The notes below the pieces were generated by a model. It did no database searches, was not told where the DNA came from, and was given only the letters and a program-made list of their open reading frames with translations. DNA of 64,000 nucleotides, taken from contig CM019826.1 in NCBI GenBank assembly GCA_009763385.1, positions 80,249,135 through 80,313,134 on the forward strand, read 5' to 3'. How positions within the stretch are numbered: position 1 is the stretch's first letter; the number at the start of each line of letters is the position of its first letter. Made by a program: the position numbers and the translations under genes. Below are positions 11,247-21,300 of this stretch, piece after piece. The stretch comes from Coix lacryma-jobi var. lacryma-jobi. Taxonomy: Eukaryota > Streptophyta > Magnoliopsida > Poales > Poaceae.

Positions 11247-13973
11247 ATGGATCGCGGCGTGGGCAAACCGCCGTTTTTCGATGGGACGAACTATGCGTAT
11301 TGGAAGATACGTATGTCGGCCTATTTGCAGAGCTTGGGCGTTTCGATCTGGGATATTTGCAACTCCCCTGATTACGTGGTCTTGGCTGCTCGTGTGACTC
11401 AACAGCAGGTCGATGAGCACGATGCCAATAGCCGAGCCCGTAATGCTCTTTTCTCTTGTTTGAGCATGGGTGAGTTTGATCGTGTTTCTCACCTCGCTAC
11501 GGCTCGGGAGATCTGGGACACTCTCATGCGTTTTCATGAGGGCACCTCTCAAGTCAAAACCCGACTCTACGAGTCGTTCAAGCGAGAGTATGAGAACTTT
11601 AGACATCAACCTGGCGAGAGCATAGAAAGTTTATTCGCTCGCTTTCAGGTGATTGTCAACAGGATGAGGGCTAACAGAGAGCAGTTGCCATTTGACGATC
11701 ATGAGCGTGCTTTGAAGCTTTTGCACACTCTTGACCGTTCGGTGTGGGACTCCAAGGTTCAGGCAATCATCGAATCGCCGAACTATGAGACTCTCACCTG
11801 CGACGAGCTCTTCAGTAAGCTCAAGTCCAGTGAGATTGATGCTATGGCGAGGGCTTCTTTTGAAAATCCTTCTCGCCCGTCCATGGCTTTGGTTTCCGGC
11901 TCTTCCTCTAACCCCTCAGCTGGCTTTGCGCTTTCTTCTCTCTTTTCTGTGACAGAGGACCAGCTGGAGTCTTTGGGAGACGACGAGTTGGCTTTGCTTG
12001 CCAACCGGTTCTCGCGGTTCCACAACAACCGCATGAACCGTCGTCGAGGAGGAGGACGCACGGGATGCTACGAGTGCGGCGACCCCGACCACTTCATCGC
12101 CGACTGCCCCAAGAAGAAGAACAAGCATCTGGGGAAGGGCGATCACGGCCACAGGCGCGACTCCAAGTACAAGGAGAAGCACGTTCCCCCAAGGCACAAG
12201 AAGCGGGGCGGCTTCGACAAAGAGTACATCAAGAAGAAGTACTTGGAGAAGCAGCAGGCTGAGCAGCGTGCGTTCTTCGCCACGCTCAGCGACGTCGACG
12301 GCTCGGATGACGACTCCGCTCGATCGAGTGATGACGAGTCCGAGAAGAAGAAGCTGGAGGACACGTTCAACGGCTTATGCTTCTTCGCCGGCGACGAAGG
12401 CCTGTGTACCATGGCGCTCGGAGATGAGGTCGGAGGCGAGCTGGAGCACACACCTCGGAACGACGACGACGACGACACCTCCCAGGTATCTCTCACCTAC
12501 GACGAGCTTTCCTCCGAGGTTGAGAAATTGACTGCTGCCCTCCTTAGCCAAGATAAATTGCTTAGGCGTGCCGCTAGAGAGCGCAAGGAGTTTAGGCAGA
12601 AGTGGGAGGACACGGTGAAGGAGCTTGAGTTCGCTCGGTCCACCGTGGTAGTGTCGGAGGAGGCGGAGTGCGAGTCGTGCACCGCGCACATGACTGACCT
12701 TCTCACTCTGAGAGGTAAGTATGCTGCGTTGGTTGGAGAGGTGGATGAGCTCCGTGCTAGGCCGCAGCTGTTGGGTGCGTGCAAGACTTGTCCTGTCTTG
12801 CAATCCGAGTTGGCAGAGAAGAATGCCAAGCTTGAGTCTTTTGAGAAGGCCGGCTCGGATAGCACTTGTGTCAAGAGGTGTGCTTTGTGTGAGGGGCTGG
12901 AGATGGAGATTGCAAATGTGAAGCATGGCAAGATGCAAACCGAGGAAGAAAACACATACCTTCGGACCATCTTGTCATGGGTCTCCTGTAGTGAGCCGCA
13001 GCTCGGGATGATGATCTCCCAATTCAAGCGAGCTGCTGGTGCCCCTGGTGTAGGTCTTGGCCCGAGTGTTGATCTCTCAGTTTTTGGTAAGATTGGAGAG
13101 TCTAGTGGTCTGAACCCATGTGAGAAGCCCAATTCCACCACTACTCCCAAACTTGCCAAGCTTCCACTCAAAGAGCCAGCCAAGCCTATCACCAAAGATG
13201 GTGTGGTTGAGGAACCCCCGAGAGCTCCTCCCAAGAACCCAGTTTGGGCACCCAAGCCAAACCACCTCAGAAACAAGCTTGATGCTATGCCACCCATTCG
13301 TGAGGAGTTGCCACAGAAGGGCAAAGGCAAAGTGAGCCACACCCACAGCCCTGGTCACCAACAACCCCCTGTGCGTGCGGTGAGGTACCAGTGTGATTTT
13401 TGTGGGAGGGATGGTCACTTGAGCGAGTTCTGCTTTCGGCGCAAGCGAGAGGCGCGCAGGGCTCGGGAGATGGAGAACCCGGACATGTACCATCCAGCTC
13501 ATGGTGGACATGTACCGAAGGCCCAGGGGAGAGCTGCTAGGTCCGGACGTCAGGGTCCCAGGCCTAGGCAGGAGATGAGAGCCCCGAGGAGGGAGACTAG
13601 GCCTAGAGGTCCAGGACCTCAGTTTGTTAGGCCTAGGCAGGAGAGAGCTCCGAGGAGAGACGCTAGAGTTGAGCAGCAGGCTCCTAGGCGTAGACCTCGT
13701 AGAGAGCGTGCCCGACGGGGTCCTGCTTTTGCAGGTAACGGACCCCGTGGCGGAGGCTTTGTTGAGCGCCTTGTCCCACCGCAGGTAGAGTTTCGCGGTG
13801 AGCGCTTCTTCCCCAGCGGACCACGTTTTCCTGTGCGTGGTGATCGCTATCCCCCTAGACAGGATGGTTTTTACACTGACCGTTCTTTTGAGCAGCCGGC
13901 CCAACACTGGTTTCCTTCTTATCTTACTAACCCCAGTGTTGGACCGTATGTTCACCCTATGTCTTTTTATTGA
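11247..13973 (+). CDS. gag: Gag protein of a Sirevirus-like Ty1/copia retrotransposon
   Basis: A 908-residue Gag with an intact frame. The start MDRGVGKPPFFDGTNYAYW is the usual N terminus of grass Opie/Ji-like elements and lies about 50 bp after the primer site. The N-terminal third is the copia capsid region (W.K.RM, FARFQV, LLHTLDRSVW). A CCHC knuckle (CYECGDPDHFIADC) is near residues 273-286. A long acidic and coiled-coil-like middle follows (about 330-570), then a second CCHC-like knuckle (CDFCGRDGHLSEFC) near residue 715 and an Arg/Pro-rich tail. Gag longer than 900 residues with this layout is typical of Sireviruses. It ends in TGA at 13971-13973, just before pol in another frame. Confidence 0.93.
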   Translation: MDRGVGKPPFFDGTNYAYWKIRMSAYLQSLGVSIWDICNSPDYVVLAARVTQQQVDEHDANSRARNALFSCLSMGEFDRVSHLATAREIWDTLMRFHEGTSQVKTRLYESFKREYENFRHQPGESIESLFARFQVIVNRMRANREQLPFDDHERALKLLHTLDRSVWDSKVQAIIESPNYETLTCDELFSKLKSSEIDAMARASFENPSRPSMALVSGSSSNPSAGFALSSLFSVTEDQLESLGDDELALLANRFSRFHNNRMNRRRGGGRTGCYECGDPDHFIADCPKKKNKHLGKGDHGHRRDSKYKEKHVPPRHKKRGGFDKEYIKKKYLEKQQAEQRAFFATLSDVDGSDDDSARSSDDESEKKKLEDTFNGLCFFAGDEGLCTMALGDEVGGELEHTPRNDDDDDTSQVSLTYDELSSEVEKLTAALLSQDKLLRRAARERKEFRQKWEDTVKELEFARSTVVVSEEAECESCTAHMTDLLTLRGKYAALVGEVDELRARPQLLGACKTCPVLQSELAEKNAKLESFEKAGSDSTCVKRCALCEGLEMEIANVKHGKMQTEEENTYLRTILSWVSCSEPQLGMMISQFKRAAGAPGVGLGPSVDLSVFGKIGESSGLNPCEKPNSTTTPKLAKLPLKEPAKPITKDGVVEEPPRAPPKNPVWAPKPNHLRNKLDAMPPIREELPQKGKGKVSHTHSPGHQQPPVRAVRYQCDFCGRDGHLSEFCFRRKREARRAREMENPDMYHPAHGGHVPKAQGRAARSGRQGPRPRQEMRAPRRETRPRGPGPQFVRPRQERAPRRDARVEQQAPRRRPRRERARRGPAFAGNGPRGGGFVERLVPPQVEFRGERFFPSGPRFPVRGDRYPPRQDGFYTDRSFEQPAQHWFPSYLTNPSVGPYVHPMSFY

Positions 13974-13978
13974 TGTAG

Positions 13979-16900
13979 GAGGAGCGGTTGGAGGACATTT
14001 GGCTTGTGGATTCCGGTTGCTCGAGGCACATGACCGGAAATGCCAAATGGTTCTCCAGCCATAGTCCGGTCGCCGGAAAAGAGTACATAACCTTCGGCGA
14101 CAAAGGTAAGGGCAAGGTATTGTCCGTTGGTGCAGTGCGGGTTAATGAGCACTTTGTGTTGCGCGAGGTTGCTCTTGTTTCTAACCTGCATTTCAACTTG
14201 CTTTCTGTTTCGCAACTTTTTCGTGAAGGCTATGAGATTCGTTTCAAACCGAACCTTAGCCGGATCTTAGATCCTCAGGGTGATCTTGTATGTCTGATTT
14301 CACCCTTTGGGAATGTCTTTCGCGCGAATTTCTCAAAGTCGTTTGGATCTTCTCGCTGTCTTTTGGCTAGTCCTTCTTCTTCTGATCTTTGGAAGTGGCA
14401 TAGGAGGCTCGGTCACCTGAGTTTTGACTTGCTTGCAAGACTTAGCTCACTTGGCTTAATCCGAGGATTGCCCAAGCTTTCGTTGGAGAAGGATCTAGTT
14501 TGCCATGCTTGCCGGCATGGAAAGATGGTTGCTGCTCCCCACCATCCTTTGACCAAGGTTATGACCTCGCACCCCGGAGAGCTTTTGCATATGGACCTTG
14601 TTGGTCCGGCTCGGGTGAGCTCGGTTGGTGGGAAGTGGTATGTGCTTGTTATTGTTGACGACTTTTCGAGGTATTCGTGGGTCTTCTTTTTAGTTGAGAA
14701 GTCCGAGACATTCTCCTTCGCTCGCGATCTGATTTTGCGTCTTCAGAACGAGTTCCCTTTGAACTCGATGCGAGCGATTAGAAGTGATAATGGTTCCGAG
14801 TTTAAAAATTCGGATTTTGAGAAGTTTTGTAAATGCCTTGGTTTGGAGCATCAGTTTTCTTCTCCCTATACACCACCCCAAAATGGTGTTGTAGAGAGGA
14901 AGAATCGGACCCTTGTTGAGATGGCCAGGACGATGCTTGATGAGCATAGGACTCCTAGGCGCTATTGGGCCGAAGCTATGAACACTGCATGCTATATTTC
15001 GAATCGCATTTTTCTGAGAGTGTTTTTGAAGAAGACCTCTTATGAGTTGCGTTTTGGTCGCCAGCCCAAGGTGAGTTATTTTAGAGTCTTTGGTTGCCAC
15101 TGTTTTATATTGAAAAAAGGCAACCTAGACAAGTTTGAGTCTCGTTCTTCTGACGGTGTGTTTTTGGGTTATGGCACTCACACTCGAGCTTATCGTGTAC
15201 TTAACCTTGACACTAACCGAGTCATGGAGACATCAGATGTCACCTTCGACGAGACTCTTGTTTCTCCTTCTTCTCGTTTTGAGCGTGCAGGTGATCACGA
15301 GGTTGGAGAGCCTCTTTTCGATGACGAGGAAGAGGGTGCTGAAGGTATAGATGATCCAGCACCCCCTCCGCCTGCCGCGCCGCCGGGAGCGGCTTCGACG
15401 ACGACCCGTGGCCCCGAGACGTCTTCTTCCTGGGGGCCGTGGGATCCACCTCGCGCGGTACCTTTTGTACCCGGGGTGGAACCAGCTACTGTTGAGGGGG
15501 AGGTTACGTCTTCCCGGGAGGCGCCACGACACATCCAGCGCCAGCACCCCCCTGAACAGATGATCGGAGACATCGACGAGCGAGTTACTCGCTCCAGGTC
15601 ACAGCACATCTCGCACTTTGCTCATTCTGCTTTTGTTGCGTCTTTTGAGCCCCGAGATGTTGGACACGCATTGACGGATCCGGATTGGGTCAATGCCATG
15701 CATGAGGAGCTAGAGAACTTTGAGCGAAATCGGGTTTGGGTTCTAGTGCCACCACCTCCTGACTGTAAACCTATTGGGACAAAATGGGTATTCAAAAACA
15801 AGCAAGGAGAGGAGGGCCACATTGTGAGAAACAAGGCCCGGCTTGTAGCGAAGGGTTATAGTCAGAAGGAGGGGATAGATTATGAGGAGACCTTCGCTCC
15901 TGTAGCTCGTTTGGAGGCTATTAGGATACTCTTGGCTTATGCTGCATCCATGGGTTTCAAACTTTTTCAAATGGATGTCAAGAGTGCCTTCTTAAACGGC
16001 TACATTGAGGAGGAGGTCTATGTCCAGCAACCCCCCGGTTTTGAAAATCCCAAGTTTCCAAACCATGTCTTTAAACTTCACAAAGCTTTGTATGGTTTGA
16101 AACAAGCCCCTAGAGCCTGGTATGAGAGATTAAAAACCTTCTTGCTAGCTAAGGGTTTTAAAATGGGATGTGTTGATAAAACGCTCTTTCTCCTCAAGCA
16201 AGGCAAAGATACTCTCTTGGTCCAAATTTACGTGGATGATATCATTTTCGGTGGTTCTTCTCACGCTTTGGTTGCCAAGTTTGCAGATACTATGAGCAGG
16301 GAGTTCGAGATGAGCATGATGGGCGAGCTGACTTTCTTTCTCGGGTTGCAAATTAAGCAATCCCGAGAGGGGACGTTTGTGCACCAGGGCAAGTACACAA
16401 GGGACTTGCTGAAGCGGTTCGACATGGGTGAGGCTAAGCCTCTTCCGACGCCCATGTCGACGACGACTGCCCTGGATGCCGACACGGATGGAGAAGCAGT
16501 GGACCAGAAGGAGTACCGCAGCATGATTGGATCGCTGCTCTACCTGACGGCGACACGGCCGGACATTCAGTTCGCCGTGTGCTTGTGCGCACGTTTTCAG
16601 GCTTCGCCACGCATTTCTCACCGTCAGGCGGTGAAGCGCATCTTCAGGTACCTTCGTTTCACGCCCGAGCTCGGGATTTGGTATTCTGCTTCCTCCACCC
16701 TCTCGCTTTGTGGCTTTTCTGATGCTGATTTTGCTGGTTGTCGCATTGAGCGCAAGTCCACTTCAGGGACTTGCCAGTTTATTGGATCTTCTCTTGTGTC
16801 GTGGTCTTCTCGCAAGCAGTCTAGTGTCGCTCAGTCTACCACGGAGGCTGAATATGTTGCTGCGGCTAGCTGCTGTTCCCAGTTACTCTGGATGATGGCC

Positions 16901-17173
16901 ACTTTGCGTGATTTTGGTTTGAGCTTTACTCGAGTTCCTTTGCTTTGTGACAGCACGAGTGCCATTAGCGTTGCTAAGAACCCTGTGCTTCACTCGAAAA
17001 CCAAACACATTGATGTGCGCTTTCATTTCTTGCGAGACCACCAGGAGAAGGGTGATATCGACCTTCGCCATGTCGATACTCATCACCAATTGGCTGATAT
17101 TTTCACCAAGCCTTTAGACGAATCAACCTTTAATAGGTTGAGGGGTGAGCTTGGTGTGTGTTTCCCCTTTTAG
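13979..17173 (+). CDS. pol: Pol polyprotein (protease, integrase, RT, RNase H) of the copia element
   Basis: The frame is open from 13979 to TAG at 17171-17173, about 1064 codons. There is no ATG at the beginning; the first near-cognate codon is TTG at 13988. Order is copia type. Aspartic protease (DSGCSRHMTG) is within the first 20 residues. The integrase zinc region (HRRLGH...CHAC) is near residues 138-175. The integrase core has D in HMDLVGP, D in SDNGSEF and E in VERKNRTL. RT carries YVDD (residue about 748), and RNase H (FSDADFAG...STTEAEY) is near 910-960. No internal stop is present, so it looks recently active. Expression needs recoding or reinitiation because gag ends in a different frame. 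Confidence 0.93.
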   Translation, partial: EERLEDIWLVDSGCSRHMTGNAKWFSSHSPVAGKEYITFGDKGKGKVLSVGAVRVNEHFVLREVALVSNLHFNLLSVSQLFREGYEIRFKPNLSRILDPQGDLVCLISPFGNVFRANFSKSFGSSRCLLASPSSSDLWKWHRRLGHLSFDLLARLSSLGLIRGLPKLSLEKDLVCHACRHGKMVAAPHHPLTKVMTSHPGELLHMDLVGPARVSSVGGKWYVLVIVDDFSRYSWVFFLVEKSETFSFARDLILRLQNEFPLNSMRAIRSDNGSEFKNSDFEKFCKCLGLEHQFSSPYTPPQNGVVERKNRTLVEMARTMLDEHRTPRRYWAEAMNTACYISNRIFLRVFLKKTSYELRFGRQPKVSYFRVFGCHCFILKKGNLDKFESRSSDGVFLGYGTHTRAYRVLNLDTNRVMETSDVTFDETLVSPSSRFERAGDHEVGEPLFDDEEEGAEGIDDPAPPPPAAPPGAASTTTRGPETSSSWGPWDPPRAVPFVPGVEPATVEGEVTSSREAPRHIQRQHPPEQMIGDIDERVTRSRSQHISHFAHSAFVASFEPRDVGHALTDPDWVNAMHEELENFERNRVWVLVPPPPDCKPIGTKWVFKNKQGEEGHIVRNKARLVAKGYSQKEGIDYEETFAPVARLEAIRILLAYAASMGFKLFQMDVKSAFLNGYIEEEVYVQQPPGFENPKFPNHVFKLHKALYGLKQAPRAWYERLKTFLLAKGFKMGCVDKTLFLLKQGKDTLLVQIYVDDIIFGGSSHALVAKFADTMSREFEMSMMGELTFFLGLQIKQSREGTFVHQGKYTRDLLKRFDMGEAKPLPTPMSTTTALDADTDGEAVDQKEYRSMIGSLLYLTATRPDIQFAVCLCARFQASPRISHRQAVKRIFRYLRFTPELGIWYSASSTLSLCGFSDADFAGCRIERKSTSGTCQFIGSSLVSWSSRKQSSVAQSTTEAEYVAAASCCSQLLWMMATLRDFGLSFTRVPLLCDSTSAISVAKNPVLHSKTKHIDVRFHFLRDHQEKGDIDLRHVDTHHQLADIFTKPLDESTFNRLRGELGVCFPF

Positions 17174-17396
17174 ATGGGGGAAGCATTTTGAGATGTACAG
17201 ACTGACTCTTTTATTTTAAGGCTCTTTTCTTTTGAGTTTCTTGAGTCTCCCCTTTTGGTATCTTCTTTCGTTCAGTTTTGTGTCGGGCATACGCATTTAC
17301 ATTCTGAGCTTCATGTCTATATTCACTAGAATGTAATTATGCTCTTGTTAGTATTGCTCCGATACTTATGATGATGCTTGTAGCTTATGCTCTTTC
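17174..17396 (+). other. 3' untranslated part of the copia element, cut by CRM
   Basis: A purine run GGGGGAAG (about 17176-17183) follows the pol stop, then T-rich non-coding sequence. No copia 3' LTR match to 9559-11183 is seen before the CRM LTR begins at 17397. The copia element is therefore truncated or interrupted here. Confidence 0.6.
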
Positions 17397-18313
17397 TGAT
17401 GCGAACCCGCTAGGGTTTTTGCCCGATCTTTCGATGAGAAACGGGGATAACTCGATTGGTGGATGGAGATGACGTTCACGGCCCGACTACAGCCCTCAAG
17501 ACCGCGCCTTAGCAACCGATACACCACGTCCAATAGCCGTCACGATCTTGTGGAGCGCGACAACCAGCCCCTAGGGCTCCCGTCCTGCAAGCAATCGAAG
17601 AACTAGCAAGAACGAGGAAACAAGCACTGAATTTGCAAGATGAAATTGAAGGTTTCAAACTGAATCTTAATCTACAATGGGGTTCCGAAGACAAGGAGAC
17701 GGGCGGCTGATCCTGCACGCGCGCCTACAAGCAAGTAGCTAAGGCTAAACTTGATCTAAACAAAACCCAAACCGACCATGGCGGCTATAGAGGGATATAA
17801 GTAGATGGATTGACGACCAAAAGAGTGTTGGGGTCGTCCTCCAACCCTAGGACGCGTCCCTAATGGACCCAACTTGATACATGGGCCATAAGCCCAAAAT
17901 GAGGTGACGCAGCACCCTGGACAGCAAGACCTGTCGACGGTAATTGGATCATTGCCGCTGCTGCCGAACAGATATTGACGTGGGACTTGATTCATATGAA
18001 AGTAAACTTGATAAGCTTTCCAACAAGTCCTGAAGCGCCTGAATCCGAATCCGTATGCAACCGTGGTGGCGGTCACAAGTTGGCGCTTTGCTGCAGTCCG
18101 AATCCGGCTACCGCGAGTCCTTCTCCCTTTCGGTCTTCTCCTCGGTTCCTAATCAAAAGAAGAGTGCACGCGTTTCCATTGTCTAAACAAGATGGACAAG
18201 AGCTTATCATGGAACTCACTTGATGATTAAGTTGACGAGCACGAGCACGAGTAAGAGGGCCAGCTATAGGTTGTGTCGGAGAGGATGTATTGCTGGTGTT
18301 AATGTCCTCATCA
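17397..18313 (-). repeat. 3' LTR of the CRM element
   Basis: 917 bp, starting TGATGCGAACCCGC and ending GTCCTCATCA on the plus strand. It encodes the last 80 residues of the polyprotein (18073-18313). The same 917-bp sequence recurs at 24138. Confidence 0.95.
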
Positions 18314-21300
18314 TCCTCCCTTTCTTGCATTTGAGTCGTCCTCGACTCAAGCTCATCTTCCTCACCCAAATAAGGCTTCAAATCTGCAATGTTAAATGTG
18401 GGACTAACCCCAAAATCTGCAGGAAGATCAAGCTTATATGCATTCTCATTAATTCGTTGCAGCACTTTAAAAGGACCATCAGCTCTAGGCATCAATTTGG
18501 ATTTTCTCAGTTCTGGAAATCTATCTTTTCGCAAATGCAACCAAACCAAATCCCCAGGTTCCAGAATCAATTGCTTTCTACCTTTATCTCCAGCGCATTT
18601 GTACTTAGCATTCATGCGCTCTATGTTTTCTTTAGTGGCTTCATGCAATTTTAACATTAATTCAGCACGTTGCTTAGCATCAAAATTCATTTTTTCAGAA
18701 CTTGGCAAAGGCATTAAATCAATAGGAGCACGTGGCAAGAAGCCATAGACAATCTCAAAAGGACACATTTTTGTAGTAGAATGCAATGAACGATTATAAG
18801 CGAACTCAATATGAGGTAAACATTCTTCCCACATCTTAATATTCTTCTTTAAAACAGCCCTTAACATAGTGGATAAAGTTCTATTCACAACTTCAGTTTG
18901 ACCATCAGTTTGGGGATGACAAGTGGTGGAAAATAAAAGCTTAGTCCCCAATTTAAACCACAAAGTCTTCCAAAAATGACTAAGAAATTTAGCATCACGA
19001 TCAGAAACAATTGTGTTGGGCACACCATGTAAGCGAACAATTTCTCGAAAGAACAAATCAGCAATATTTGTAGCATCATCAGTTTTATGACATGGTATGA
19101 AATGTGCCATCTTAGAAAATCTATCAACAACCACAAACACACTATCACGTCCCCTCCTAGTCCTTGGTAAACCCAACACAAAATCCATAGATATATCCTC
19201 CCAAGGAGCATTAGGAACAGGAAGAGGTAGATACAAACCGTGGGGATTTAACCGTGACTTTGCCTTTTGACATGTTGTGCAACGAGCAACAAACCTCTCC
19301 ACATCTCTCTTCATCCTTGGCCAAAAGAAATGACCAGCAAGTATGTCCTCGGTCTTCTTTGCTCCAAAATGTCCCATCAAGCCACCTCCATGTGCTTCCT
19401 GCAACAACAACAAACGAACAGAGCTAGCTGGAATGCATAGCTTGTTAGCTCTAAACACAAACCCATCACTAACGATGAATTTGTTCCATCCTTTTCCATC
19501 TTTACAATGCAGCAACACGTCTCTAAAATCAGCATCGTGAACATATTGGTCCTTAATTGTTTCTAACCCAAAGATCTTATAATCAAGTTGATTCAGCAAA
19601 GTATATCTCCGTGACAAAGCATCAGCAATAATATTCTCCTTCCCTTTCTTGTGTTTAATAATATAAGGAAAAGATTCAATAAATTCAACCCATTTTGCAT
19701 GCCTACGATTCAGTTTTCCTTGACTACGAATATGTTTTAAAGATTCATGATCAGAATGGATAACAAACTCTTTGGGCCACAAATAATGCTGCCATGTCTC
19801 TAATGTTCGAACAAGAGCATAGAGTTCTTTATCATAAGTAGAATAATTGAGAACAGGCCCACTCAATTTCTCACTAAAATATGCAATAGGCTTTCCCTCT
19901 TGTAACAAAACACCTCCCAGACCAATTCCACTAGCATCACATTCAAGCTCAAAAGTCTTATTAAAATCAGGAAGTTGTAGGAGAGGCGCGTGAGTTAACT
20001 TATCTTTCAACATGTCGAATGAATTCTCTTGTGTTTTGCCCCACTCAAAAGGCACCCCCTTCTTGGTAAGCTCATTCAATGGTGCAGCAATGGTGCTGAA
20101 ATCCTTCACAAAACGGCGATAGAATCCAGCAAGTCCTAGGAAACTCCGCACCTGGGTGATAGTCTTTGGGACAGGCCATCCCTGTATAGCTTCCACCTTG
20201 GCTTGATCAACCTCAATTCCCTGTGGAGTTACAACATAACCAAGAAAAGACACTCGATCGGTGCAAAAGGTGCACTTCTCAAGGTTACCAAATAAGCGTG
20301 CCTCGCGTAGTGCATTAAAAACAGCACGTAAATGATCAAGATGTTCATCCAATAATTTGCTGTAAATTAATATATCATCAAAATATACGACAACAAATTT
20401 CCCAATGAAAGCACGCAAAACCTCGTTCATTAATCTCATGAAAGTACTAGGTGCATTAGTTAACCCAAAAGGCATGACTAACCACTCATATAAACCGAAC
20501 TTAGTTTTGAAAGCAGTTTTCCATTCATCTCCCAATTTCATACGAATCTGGTGGTAGCCACTACGTAAATCAACTTTTGAAAACACAACAGCACCACTCA
20601 GTTCATCTAGCATATCATCTAATCGTGGAATAGGGTGTCGATATCGAATGGTGATATTATTAATAGCTCTACAATCAACACACATACGCCATGTTCCATC
20701 TTTCTTAGGCACTAAAATTACTGGAACAGCACAAGGGCTAAGGGATTCTCGCACATAACCTTTGTCCAGTAGTTCTTGCACTTGTCGCTGAATTTCCTTT
20801 GTTTCTTCCGGGTTTGTCCTGTATGGCGCACGGTTTGGCAAAGATGCACCAGGAATAAGATCAATTTGGTGCTCAATCCCGCGTAGTGGTGGCAGCCCCG
20901 CTGGTACCGCACTTGGAAACACATCGGAATACTCCTGCAAAACGTTAGCAACAGCAGGGGGCAAAGAACATTGCATATCCTCAATTGAAATCAAAGCATC
21001 CTTGCATATCAAAGCATAAGCAACAGAAGTGGATGCATTGAACTCATTAATATCTGATTTGGTAGCTATCATACAACGTCCTTTCAGTTTTATCTCATCT
21101 TTGTTACCAATTACAGATTTATCATTTTTATTGCTCTCGCTCTTTGCTTTAGTAGCCCTTGCAACATCAGTTTGCATAATAGTTTCAGGGGACATAGGAT
21201 GCAGCACAATTTTGCGATCATGGTATAGAAAAGAATACTGATTTGATCTACCATGATGCATAGAATCTCTATCAAATTGCCAAGGTCTACCTAGCAGAAT

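Noticed and set aside
12497..13955. Long minus-strand open frames opposite copia gag
   Set aside because: They are shadows of the well supported gag frame with no recognisable domain.
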